Source of the DNA: an uncultured Clostridia bacterium
GTDB taxonomy: Bacteria > Bacillota > Clostridia > Christensenellales > DTU072
DNA: 29,976 nucleotides
Reading direction: 5' to 3'
Assembly (NCBI GenBank): GCA_934274515.1
Contig: CAKQTC010000017.1
Coordinates: forward strand, 1 to 29,976
A program made the position numbers and the translations under genes. The notes below the pieces were generated by a model. The model saw nothing but the letters and a program-made list of their open reading frames with translations, was not told the DNA's origin and did not search any database. This document shows, piece by piece, positions 6,375-13,863 of this stretch; position 1 is the first letter of the stretch, and each line of letters opens with the position of its first letter.

Positions 6375-6409
6375 AAAAAACGCGGAAAAGTCGTTTTTCC
6401 GCGTTTTTC
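6375..6409. terminator. Bidirectional terminator after the oxidoreductase operon
   Basis: AAAAAACGCGGAAAA, loop, TTTTTCCGCGTTTTT: a long perfect stem with A-runs on one side and T-runs on the other. It lies about 50 bases past the stop of the iron-sulfur reductase on the minus strand and upstream of the module A promoter. Confidence 0.9.
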
Positions 6410-6455
6410 TTATGGTTTTCGCTTTGACTAAAAAGGTTTTCCGCGTCTTTTATCG

Positions 6456-7649
6456 TTATTTCGTCGGCGGAACGTCGATTGTCACGTTGCTTATCGGGAA
6501 CGAGCAGCAGGGGTGGACGTAGCCGTAGTCGTAGTCTGCAAGGCGTCTGCCGTCTACCGATTTCGGGACGTAGACTTTGCCGTCGATTAGTCTTGAATGG
6601 CAGTATCCGCACACGCCGCTTCTGCATTTGGCAGGCGCTTTTATTCCTGCGCGTTCGATAGCGTTAAGAACGGTTTCGTTTGCGTCACATTCGATTTCGT
6701 ATTTTTCGTCGCGGATTATGACGGTCAGGTTAAACCTGCTCCCTTTGGCTTTTACGGGGTAATCGGCGTTTTTGTCGGGGTTATAATATTCGCCGAACAC
6801 TTCGTGGCGGACGAATTTCCTACGAATGTGTAGTTTTTCCGTTTCTTTGTCCACGAAGTCGTACATGGCTTGCGGTCCGCACATAAACACCGAGTATTCT
6901 TTATTCGGCGCGTATTTTTTTATGAGTTCTGCCGTAATAAACCCGTGTTCGTACCCGTCTTTGGTTTCTGCGCTTAGGACGTGTACTACTTTGACTTTGT
7001 CGCATTTTTTCTCTATTTCGTCGAGTTCCGCTTTGAACAAAATTTCGTCGGCGGTTCTGCTCCCGTACAATAAAACAAGGTTTGCTTCTTCGTCGCCGTC
7101 CGCGATTGCGTTCGCAAGGGAAACAAACGGGGTTATTCCGCTACCCCCGGCTATACCTACGACGGTTTCGGCGTCGCGCAAGGGTTCATAACAAAACTCC
7201 CCTTCGGGCGCGGAAACGGTTAGTTCCGTTCCTTCCGTCCATTCGTCCAGGATATAGTTCGTCGCAAGTCCGCCGTCCACTCTCTTTATCGTTAGTTCGT
7301 ACCTGCCGTCAAGGGCGTCTTTCGGCGAAGACGATATGGAATACGGACGGGTAATCGTCGCGTCGCCTACTTTAAGTTCTATCGACAGATATTGCCCTGC
7401 CGAAAAATATGCGAGTTTTTCCGTGCCTTTTTCTTTATCGGGTACGAGCGTAAACGTTTTTACGTCGTTTCCGCGTTCGGTTATACGCGCTATTTTTACA
7501 TACTGTTTGTCAGGGTGCAGTTCTTTCGCGAGCCTGTTCGGGGCGTAGGTATCGAGTTCGGGAACGGGTTTTGCCGAAGCGGACTGTATGCGTTGTTCTC
7601 GCGTCGGTATCATTTTCGTAAAATCAAATTTGTTTAATCTGAGTCCCAT
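6456..7649 (-). CDS. FAD/NAD(P)H and 2Fe-2S electron-transfer reductase
   Basis: A 397-residue flavin reductase with a C-terminal plant-type ferredoxin domain. Residues about 40-140 bind FAD (RPYSISSSP). Residues 150-290 bind NAD(P)H (VGIAGGSGITPF, then FMCGPQAMYDF). Residues 310-397 carry the 2Fe-2S ligands CRSGVCGYC and a later cysteine pair (HPCCS). The architecture matches dioxygenase or CDP-glucoseen-type reductases. The start is the ATG at 7649, overlapping the upstream TAA (TAATG) behind GGAGGAG. An upstream in-frame extension is an Arg-rich shadow of the previous gene. It probably feeds electrons to the FAD oxidoreductase at 7649-9175. Confidence 0.88.
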   Translation of the reverse strand: MGLRLNKFDFTKMIPTREQRIQSASAKPVPELDTYAPNRLAKELHPDKQYVKIARITERGNDVKTFTLVPDKEKGTEKLAYFSAGQYLSIELKVGDATITRPYSISSSPKDALDGRYELTIKRVDGGLATNYILDEWTEGTELTVSAPEGEFCYEPLRDAETVVGIAGGSGITPFVSLANAIADGDEEANLVLLYGSRTADEILFKAELDEIEKKCDKVKVVHVLSAETKDGYEHGFITAELIKKYAPNKEYSVFMCGPQAMYDFVDKETEKLHIRRKFVRHEVFGEYYNPDKNADYPVKAKGSRFNLTVIIRDEKYEIECDANETVLNAIERAGIKAPAKCRSGVCGYCHSRLIDGKVYVPKSVDGRRLADYDYGYVHPCCSFPISNVTIDVPPTK

Positions 7650-9175
7650 TATTTTTCTCCTCCTTCTTCGCTTAATTTCTTTATCACGCGCTTTGCGACC
7701 ATTTCTCCCGTCGCGTACGCGCAACTGTATCCGTCGCCTCTTACGCCGTGTCCGCCGCAAAAACTCAGCCCGTCAATCTCGTTGTCCGATTTTTCCGAAC
7801 TCGTCCTTACGATTATATTATCCCAACCCGACGTGCGGTAGCCGTATATCGTGCCTTCCGGCGTGCCGAGATACCTCGCAAAAGTAACGGGCGTCGCTAT
7901 GGATATTTCTTCGATGTGCGACTTAATATCCATTCCCGTAAGTTTTTCATAGTCCTCGATGTATTTCTTCGCTATGGCGTTTTTGTACTTCTTATACTCT
8001 TCCGCTTTCATATCTTTCGGTATATCCGACCCGTACAACGGTATAGTGAAGAACATCGTACAAGTCCCTTCGGGCGACGAATCGGGTATAACCTTGTTAA
8101 GGCAGTTCACTATATAAAATCCGCCTTTCGCCCTTTCGTCGTTTTGTTTTCTCGGGTTCGGCGTTTCCGCCACAAACACCGTATAGTCTTCTATTCCGAG
8201 TTCGTCCGCCGTGCAGTCAAGACCGAGATATATCGTCGCAACCGATATGCCGAAACTACGCGCGTTTGCGAGTTTTACGTTCTTTTCGGGTATATACTTC
8301 GCGTCCGAACGGTTATATACGTTGTTTGCGATAACGTTTGATATTACCTCTTTCGCGTAGTATTCTTTGCCGCCTGCCACCACGCCCGCAATCGACCCGT
8401 CGTCGTGGTAAAGAAACTTCGTCACTTCGCTGTTAAAAAATATTTTGCCGCCGTTTTTATATATAACGTCGCAAAGCGCAAGAGACAATTCGTGCGAGCG
8501 TTTATACGGCATCGCCGCGCCGTTTTCGAGATACCCGACCAACATATTCATATAGTGCATACAAAGCAGTTCGTCCGTCGGCACTCCGAGATATCCCCAG
8601 TACGTCGTCATTATGTTACGCGCCTTTTCCGGTATCCCCAGCGCAATCAACGTTTCTTCTACCGAGTGGGACGCGAGTTTCATAAAATCCGCGTGTTTGG
8701 TAATCATAACAAGTCCGTTCGGTTTCCCTTTCTTTTTAACAATGTAGTCGAGAGCCTTCCCGATTTTCGGGTACAAATCAAAGAATTTTTTTACGCTTTT
8801 CTTGCTTCCCGGCACGGCTTTTTCTATGGAATCGATGTATCCGTCCACGCCTCCTTTTACCCTTACGTCATAGCCGTCCGTACCTTTTACTATGGTTCTG
8901 TACGGGTCGTATTCGTATCGCCAGTCGATTTTTGCGCCGAGCGAGTCGAATATCTTGTAAACAAGGTCGGGTTTCTCAGCCGTACCGACGGAACAGAGTT
9001 CGTGAAGAGACGGTTCAAATTCAAACCTGCCGCGCCGAAAACTCGTCGCACAGCCGCCGGGTAAATTATGCTTTTCGAGTACCAGCGTCCTGAGTCCGGC
9101 TTTAGCGGTATTCGCCGCCGCGACCAAACCGCCGTTACCCGCGCCTACTACGATAACGTCGTATTTGTTGTCCAT
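7649..9175 (-). CDS. Phytoene desaturase-like NAD(P)/FAD-dependent oxidoreductase
   Basis: A 508-residue flavoprotein of the CrtI/retinol saturase-like family. The N-terminal dinucleotide fold is explicit (YDVIVVGAGNGGLVAAANTA, then VLEKHNLPGGCATSF). The C-terminus has the FAD motif GLSFCGGHGVRGDGYSCAYA. Family members oxidise or reduce hydrophobic polyenes or enones; the substrate here is unknown and no carotenoid genes are nearby. It is the first gene of a two-gene operon, translationally coupled to a 2Fe-2S flavin reductase. That pairing suggests reductive chemistry fed by NAD(P)H, as expected in an anaerobe. RBS AAGGAGAACG. Confidence 0.85.
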   Translation of the reverse strand: MDNKYDVIVVGAGNGGLVAAANTAKAGLRTLVLEKHNLPGGCATSFRRGRFEFEPSLHELCSVGTAEKPDLVYKIFDSLGAKIDWRYEYDPYRTIVKGTDGYDVRVKGGVDGYIDSIEKAVPGSKKSVKKFFDLYPKIGKALDYIVKKKGKPNGLVMITKHADFMKLASHSVEETLIALGIPEKARNIMTTYWGYLGVPTDELLCMHYMNMLVGYLENGAAMPYKRSHELSLALCDVIYKNGGKIFFNSEVTKFLYHDDGSIAGVVAGGKEYYAKEVISNVIANNVYNRSDAKYIPEKNVKLANARSFGISVATIYLGLDCTADELGIEDYTVFVAETPNPRKQNDERAKGGFYIVNCLNKVIPDSSPEGTCTMFFTIPLYGSDIPKDMKAEEYKKYKNAIAKKYIEDYEKLTGMDIKSHIEEISIATPVTFARYLGTPEGTIYGYRTSGWDNIIVRTSSEKSDNEIDGLSFCGGHGVRGDGYSCAYATGEMVAKRVIKKLSEEGGEK

Positions 9176-9216
9176 AAGTTTCGTTCTCCTTTACATAAAT
9201 TTTGTTCTTTTCTTTA

Positions 9217-9245
9217 ATTGTATGTCCTTATTCTCCCTAAGTCAA
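9217..9245 (-). promoter_or_regulatory. Promoter of the oxidoreductase operon
   Basis: -35 TTGACT (9240-9245), 17-base spacer, -10 TACAAT (9217-9222). It lies about 40 bases upstream of the ATG at 9175 and is divergent from the aminopeptidase promoter. Confidence 0.85.
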
Positions 9246-9320
9246 TATCGTTTTTTCTTTTTTTTCGCTTTTTTAGCGGTTTGTATCGCGCTCGTGACGT
9301 GTGCGTTTACGACAAACCGC

Positions 9321-9348
9321 TTGCTTTTCACGAAAAACGTGATATGAT
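9321..9348 (+). promoter_or_regulatory. Promoter of the M18 aminopeptidase with an internal palindrome
   Basis: -35 TTGCTT (9321-9326), 16-base spacer and -10 TATGAT (9343-9348) with a TGA extension. The spacer is almost entirely the inverted repeat TCACG-AAAAA-CGTGA, which could be a repressor site. Confidence 0.65.
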
Positions 9349-9380
9349 ATTCATATTAGTAAATTTTACGAGGTGGTTTT

Positions 9381-10742
9381 ATGGAATTGACTTATAAAAG
9401 ACAAAACGTATACGCCGGCGCCGACGACAAGAAAAAAGACGCTATTTTTGCCTACGGCGAAGGGTACAAAACGTTCATCGACAACGGCAAAACCGAAAGA
9501 GAAGTCGTTGCGGAATCTATCGCTATGGTAGAAAACGCGGGGTATAAGCCTTACGAACTCGGCTCTAAAATCAAGCCCGGCGACAAACTTTATTATAACA
9601 ACCGCGGTAAAGGGTTGTTCGTCATAAAAGCGGGTACGGCGGACGTCGCCAAATACGGCGTTCGTATTCTCGTAGCGCACGTTGACAGCCCCAGGCTCGA
9701 CCTTAAACAAGTCCCCCTATACGAAAAAAACGACATTGCGTATCTAAAAACGCACTATTACGGCGGTATAAAAAAATATCAATGGCTTACCGTTCCTCTC
9801 GCTCTCCACGGCGTAATCGCCCTTAAAAACGGAAACGTCGTTACGGTAAACGTAGGCGAAGACGAACTCGACCCGATTTTTTACATAACCGACCTTCTTC
9901 CGCACCTTTCCCAAGAACAGGCGACGAAAAAAGTTTCCGAAGCGTTTAACGCCGAAAAACTTAACCTTATCGTGGGTTCTGTCCCCGTTTCCGACGAAGA
10001 TAAAGACGCGGTTAAACTTAACGTGCTTAAAATTTTGAACGAAAAATACGGCATAACCGAAGAAGACTTTCTCAGTGCGGAAATCGAAGCCGTTCCCGCG
10101 CTCAAAGCGCGCGACGTAGGGTTCGACCGCTCGTTTATCGCAGGCTACGGACACGACGACAGAGTTTGCGCCTACCCTGAACTTACCGCCACTCTCGAAA
10201 CCGAAACCGACAAGACGATAATCACGATTCTCGCCGACAAAGAAGAAATCGGCAGCGAAGGCAACACAGGTATGCAGTGCGTTCTCATCAAAGACATCAT
10301 CGACGCAATCGCCCTTTCCTACGGCGTAAGCAGCGCCGTCGTAAGAGCCCACAGCAAATGCCTGTCCGCCGACGTGACCGCAACCTACGACCCTTGCTAT
10401 GCGGACGTATTTGAAGAAAACAACGCGTCTTTTGCCAACAACGGCGTCGCTATGTGCAAGTTCACCGGCGCACGCGGCAAAAGCGGCAGCAACGACGCGT
10501 CCGCGGAATTTATCGCCTTTTTACGCAAAAAATTCGACGACGACCAAGTCGTTTGGCAAACCGCCGAACTCGGCAGAGTCGACTTAGGCGGCGGTGGCAC
10601 AGTCGCTAAATTCCTTGCTAACTACAACGTCGATACCGTTGACGTAGGCGTTCCCGTACTTAGTATGCACGCCCCGTACGAACTCATTTCCAAAGCCGAC
10701 CTGTACGAAGCGCACAGAGCGTTCGCCGCTTTTGTGAAATAA
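9381..10742 (+). CDS. M18-family aminopeptidase
   Basis: A 453-residue cytoplasmic zinc aminopeptidase of family M18, acting on N-terminal acidic or neutral residues of peptides. Visible signatures are VAHVDSPRLDLK (first metal ligands), YYGGIKKYQWLTVPLALHG, GYGHDDRVCAYPEL, ADKEEIGSEGNTGMQ (catalytic/metal glutamates) and the C-terminal VLSMHAPYELIS histidine. The length is normal. It is monocistronic, with RBS GAGGTGG before ATG and a strong terminator after it. Confidence 0.93.
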   Translation: MELTYKRQNVYAGADDKKKDAIFAYGEGYKTFIDNGKTEREVVAESIAMVENAGYKPYELGSKIKPGDKLYYNNRGKGLFVIKAGTADVAKYGVRILVAHVDSPRLDLKQVPLYEKNDIAYLKTHYYGGIKKYQWLTVPLALHGVIALKNGNVVTVNVGEDELDPIFYITDLLPHLSQEQATKKVSEAFNAEKLNLIVGSVPVSDEDKDAVKLNVLKILNEKYGITEEDFLSAEIEAVPALKARDVGFDRSFIAGYGHDDRVCAYPELTATLETETDKTIITILADKEEIGSEGNTGMQCVLIKDIIDAIALSYGVSSAVVRAHSKCLSADVTATYDPCYADVFEENNASFANNGVAMCKFTGARGKSGSNDASAEFIAFLRKKFDDDQVVWQTAELGRVDLGGGGTVAKFLANYNVDTVDVGVPVLSMHAPYELISKADLYEAHRAFAAFVK

Positions 10743-10807
10743 CCGAACGCGCTTTTTTTAGGTTACTTTAATCCGATATTCGGGAGCCTTTACTTTAAGT
10801 TATATAT

Positions 10808-10844
10808 AAAAATAAACCCGCCCATAAAGGACGGGTTTATTTTT
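10808..10844. terminator. Bidirectional terminator between aminopeptidase and ferredoxin genes
   Basis: AATAAACCCG, loop CCCATAAAGGA, CGGGTTTATT followed by T-runs on the plus strand and a matching A-run in front. The aminopeptidase and ferredoxin genes converge on it. Confidence 0.9.
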
Positions 10845-10860
10845 GTTTTTAATAAAATAA

Positions 10861-11031
10861 TTATTCTTCGCTGATGGTGTTGCAAGGACAAACTTCCGCA
10901 CAACTTCCGCAACTGATGCATTGATCAGCGTCGATTACGTACTTATCCGAGCCTTCGCTGATTGCGCCTACGGGGCAAGTTTCCGCACAGGTTCCGCAAC
11001 TAACGCAGTTGTCACCGATTACATATGCCAT
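10861..11031 (-). CDS. 2[4Fe-4S] ferredoxin
   Basis: A 56-residue clostridial-type ferredoxin. Two cluster motifs are complete: CVSCGTCAETCP at residues 9-20 and CISCGSCAEVCP at 38-49. It is the low-potential electron carrier of anaerobic metabolism. The gene is monocistronic: RBS AAGGAG, its own strong promoter at 11065-11094, and the shared terminator 17 bases after the stop. Confidence 0.96.
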   Translation of the reverse strand: MAYVIGDNCVSCGTCAETCPVGAISEGSDKYVIDADQCISCGSCAEVCPCNTISEE

Positions 11032-11064
11032 AATACCAAAATCTCCTTTATTTGTAGTTATCTT

Positions 11065-11094
11065 ATTATATCATTGACTTTCGACAAATGTCAA
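11065..11094 (-). promoter_or_regulatory. Ferredoxin promoter
   Basis: Perfect hexamers TTGACA (11089-11094) and TATAAT (11065-11070) separated by 18 bases. The -35 region is part of an inverted repeat TTGAC...GTCAA, and GACATTTGTC overlaps it. A strong promoter suits an abundant ferredoxin. Confidence 0.9.
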
Positions 11095-11110
11095 TAAATA
11101 TAATAATTTA

Positions 11111-12241
11111 TTAACGGTTTCTTTCCTTAAAATATTCGTACAGGCGACATTCTAGTCCGGAATTGTATAATTTTCGGTTTTTATCGCATTTTTTGCCTAG
11201 GTTTTTCTCGAAATTCGGCGCGCTTGTTATTGCAAACAAACTCCAGTTATGCAATGCTTTCCACGTTTTTCCTAGCGCGGCGTAGACTTCGGCGGTTTCT
11301 TTCTTGGTAAGCAGGCGTTCTCCGTACGGCGGGTTCGTCACTATGCACCCGTCTTTTTTAGCGCAGCGAAAATCGCTTACGTCCATAGTTTGAAGATGGA
11401 TTTTGTCCTTAACTTTCGCGCGCGTCGCGTGGCGAACGGCAAGCGAAATCGCTTTCGGGTTAATATCCGAACCGTAAAAATGCAGCGTCGCGTTCCTATT
11501 TTCGTTGTCTTCCGCCTCTTCGTACGCTAATTTGTACGCAGTTTCGTCAAAAAAGTCCCATTTTTGGTAGTCAAAACTTCTGTCTTTGCCGGGGGCTATG
11601 CCGAGAGCCTTTCTCGCCGCCTCGATTATTATCGCGCCGCTTCCGCAAAACGGGTCGCAAAACGGGCTTTCCGCGGAAAAATCGCTGAGTTCTAGCATCG
11701 CGCAGGCAAGCGTTTCTTTTATCGGCGCTTCCCAAACCAAATCTCGCCAACCGCGTTTATGCAGTCCCTCTCCCGACGTATTCAAATAAATCGTCGCCTC
11801 GTCCGAAGAAATCACGAACTCCGCTCTATACGTTTCGCCGCTTTCGGGAAAAACCGAGCGATTATATTTTCTACCCATCGACGTAAGTATCGCTTTTTTT
11901 ACGATGCTTTGACAGTCGGAGACAGAAAAAAGTTTACTCCTGCGGCATTTGCCGTTGACGATGATTTTCGCGTTAAACGGGATTATATCTCCGAGCGGAA
12001 GGGCGGCAACGCCGTCGAAAAGTTCGTTAAACGTTTCCGCGTGAAAAGTTCCGAGCGAAATATAAACGCGGTCTGCGCAACGGAGAAACATATTAAGCCG
12101 CGCTACGTCCGTCGCCGTTCCGTCAAGAGTTATTCCGCCGTCAATCGCGCGACAATCCGGAAATCCGAGTTTTTTAAGTTCGTTTTTCACTATTCCTTCC
12201 ACACCCGACGCAGCGGTTACGGTAATTTTGTATTCGTTCAT
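11111..12241 (-). CDS. rlmL: THUMP-domain rRNA methyltransferase (RlmL/YpsC type)
   Basis: A 376-residue SAM-dependent enzyme that methylates N2 of a guanine in 23S rRNA in characterised relatives. Residues 1-155 contain the ferredoxin-like and THUMP RNA-binding region. Residues 160-376 form the methyltransferase, with SAM motif SPFCDPFCGSGAIIIEAA, FYGSDINPKAI and catalytic IVTNPPYGER. It resembles the single-domain Bacillota form rather than the long E. coli fusion. Its -10 box ends six bases before the ATG and no Shine-Dalgarno is present, so the mRNA should be leaderless. It is divergent from rlmD. Confidence 0.9.
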   Translation of the reverse strand: MNEYKITVTAASGVEGIVKNELKKLGFPDCRAIDGGITLDGTATDVARLNMFLRCADRVYISLGTFHAETFNELFDGVAALPLGDIIPFNAKIIVNGKCRRSKLFSVSDCQSIVKKAILTSMGRKYNRSVFPESGETYRAEFVISSDEATIYLNTSGEGLHKRGWRDLVWEAPIKETLACAMLELSDFSAESPFCDPFCGSGAIIIEAARKALGIAPGKDRSFDYQKWDFFDETAYKLAYEEAEDNENRNATLHFYGSDINPKAISLAVRHATRAKVKDKIHLQTMDVSDFRCAKKDGCIVTNPPYGERLLTKKETAEVYAALGKTWKALHNWSLFAITSAPNFEKNLGKKCDKNRKLYNSGLECRLYEYFKERNR

Positions 12242-12247
12242 AGCGCT

Positions 12248-12276
12248 AGTGTAACAAAATTTTTCGCCAAAATCAA
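12248..12276 (-). promoter_or_regulatory. rlmL promoter, leaderless layout
   Basis: -35 TTGATT (12271-12276), 17-base spacer, -10 TACACT (12248-12253). Only AGCGCT separates the -10 from ATG, which places the expected transcript start at the A of the start codon. There is no room for a ribosome binding site. Confidence 0.75.
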
Positions 12277-12293
12277 ACGCGGTCCGCTAATAC

Positions 12294-12322
12294 TTGAAAA
12301 AAAAGCCGTTTGGGTGTATAAT
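12294..12322 (+). promoter_or_regulatory. rlmD promoter, leaderless layout
   Basis: -35 TTGAAA (12294-12299), 17-base spacer, -10 TATAAT (12317-12322). Nine bases (TTTGCCGTT) separate it from the ATG, so the expected leader is about 0-3 bases and no Shine-Dalgarno is available. It is divergent from and adjacent to the equally leaderless rlmL promoter. Confidence 0.75.
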
Positions 12323-12331
12323 TTTGCCGTT

Positions 12332-13762
12332 ATGGCACTTTTCAAACAAGACGATATTATTGAAATCGAAATTACGGGGTACGGGGCAAGCGGCGAAGGC
12401 GTCGCTAAACGCGTCGGATACGTATTCTTTATCCCGTTCGCCGCGGTTGGAGAACGCGTCCGCGCGAAAATCATTCACGTGAACAAGAAAAATCTCGTTT
12501 TTTGCGAGTTAAAAGAAGTTCTTACCCCGTCGGAAAACCGCGTTAAACCCGTGTGTAACCGTTTTACTCGTTGCGGCGGCTGCGACGTTATGCACCTTAA
12601 ATACGACGAGCAACTCAAAATCAAAAAAGACAATCTCGTCGCCCTGTTACGGAAAAACGCAGGACTGCTCGTCGCGGTAGACGACGTGGTGCCTTGCTCG
12701 TCGCCGCTCGGATACCGAAACAAAATTCAACTCCCGTTCGGGGTGGTAAACGGCGAAGTCGCAATGGGTTTTTTCCGCGAAAACAGCCATAAAATAGTAT
12801 CGATAACAAAATGCTTTTTGCACGGAGAATGGGTAGAAACGCTCATAAAGGTTTTCCTCGAATTTGCCAAAAAGCACAACCTTACCGCATACGAAGACGG
12901 TAAAAAAAGCGGGCTGCTTCGTCATATGGTTGCGCGGAAAGTCGGCGACGAATTTTGCATAGTAGCGGTAACGAACGAGCAAAAACTCCCCTTTGCCGAC
13001 GACCTTGTGCGTTTGCTTTCCGCCGAAATCGGAGAAAAGTTTGCCTTATACAACTCGGTTAAAACCGAACATGACAACGTGGTTTTGGGAAAAACCGTTC
13101 TTCCTATAAAAACAAGAAATGCCGAAATTGAAATTTTAGGGATAAAAACCGAAATTAATCCGTTTTCGTTTTTACAACTTAACGACGAAATTCGCGATAA
13201 AATTTATTTGCGCATAATCGACGAAATTACGTCGTCGAGCAAAAATCCGATAGTAATCGACGCTTATGCCGGAGTGGGAACGCTCGGTGCGGTTATGGCA
13301 AAACGCGGCGCAACGGTTTATAACATAGAAATAGTTAAGGAAGCAACCGCCGACGGGAACGCGCTTATAAAGAAAAACGGGTTGGAAAGGCTCGTCACGA
13401 ACATAAACGGCGACGCCGCCGCAGAACTTCCGTTGCTTATAGACAAACTTACGAAAAAAGGCGTTTTGCCGATGCAAAACGGTTTTGACGCGCCGCCCGA
13501 AACCACTCTCGGAATAGTTCTCGATCCGCCCAGAAAAGGCTGTGACGAAAGAGTTTTGCGCGCCGTAAGCAGCATAGCGTGTCGGCATAAACTTTATTAT
13601 ATAAGTTGCAATCCCGCCACTCTTACGAGGGATTTGAAAGTTCTTACCGAAGCGGGATATGAAATCGAAAGCGTTACGCCGTATGATATGTTCCCCCAAA
13701 CGAAACACGTCGAATGTGTGGCGATTATGTCGAAACGAAAAGAAGACGAACAACGCGATTAA
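12332..13762 (+). CDS. rlmD: 23S rRNA (uracil-C5)-methyltransferase, RlmD/TrmA family
   Basis: A 476-residue enzyme of the RumA/TrmA family that makes 5-methyluridine in RNA. Residues 1-60 are a TRAM domain. An iron-sulfur cluster site follows, CNRFTRCGGCDVMHL, with the fourth cysteine in SITKCFLHG. The methyltransferase domain shows DAYAGVGTLG, VLDPPRKGCDERVL, YISCNPATLTRDLKVL (nucleophilic Cys) and HVECVAIM (general base Glu). The ATG at 12332 is chosen over a much longer upstream frame because the TRAM domain starts there and the upstream part is antisense to rlmL. Which uridine is modified (1939 or another) cannot be read from sequence alone. Confidence 0.9.
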   Translation: MALFKQDDIIEIEITGYGASGEGVAKRVGYVFFIPFAAVGERVRAKIIHVNKKNLVFCELKEVLTPSENRVKPVCNRFTRCGGCDVMHLKYDEQLKIKKDNLVALLRKNAGLLVAVDDVVPCSSPLGYRNKIQLPFGVVNGEVAMGFFRENSHKIVSITKCFLHGEWVETLIKVFLEFAKKHNLTAYEDGKKSGLLRHMVARKVGDEFCIVAVTNEQKLPFADDLVRLLSAEIGEKFALYNSVKTEHDNVVLGKTVLPIKTRNAEIEILGIKTEINPFSFLQLNDEIRDKIYLRIIDEITSSSKNPIVIDAYAGVGTLGAVMAKRGATVYNIEIVKEATADGNALIKKNGLERLVTNINGDAAAELPLLIDKLTKKGVLPMQNGFDAPPETTLGIVLDPPRKGCDERVLRAVSSIACRHKLYYISCNPATLTRDLKVLTEAGYEIESVTPYDMFPQTKHVECVAIMSKRKEDEQRD

Positions 13763-13863
13763 CGCCGTCCGCCATCGACAAAAATCCGAACGCACGACGA
13801 TTTCCCTTTCGCATTTTCGTCGTTTCGAGCGTTTCGACCGCACCGCCTCGTTGCCGTTTAGGT

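Noticed and set aside
7650..7760. N-terminal extension of the iron-sulfur reductase (Arg-rich, 37 residues)
   Set aside because: It is antisense to nothing but lies inside the end of the upstream gene in another frame, is very basic and low-complexity, and a good RBS and ATG sit at 7649.
11759..12331. Long upstream extension of the rlmD frame
   Set aside because: It runs antisense through rlmL and has the Arg/Phe-rich composition of a shadow frame; the TRAM domain starts at the ATG at 12332.
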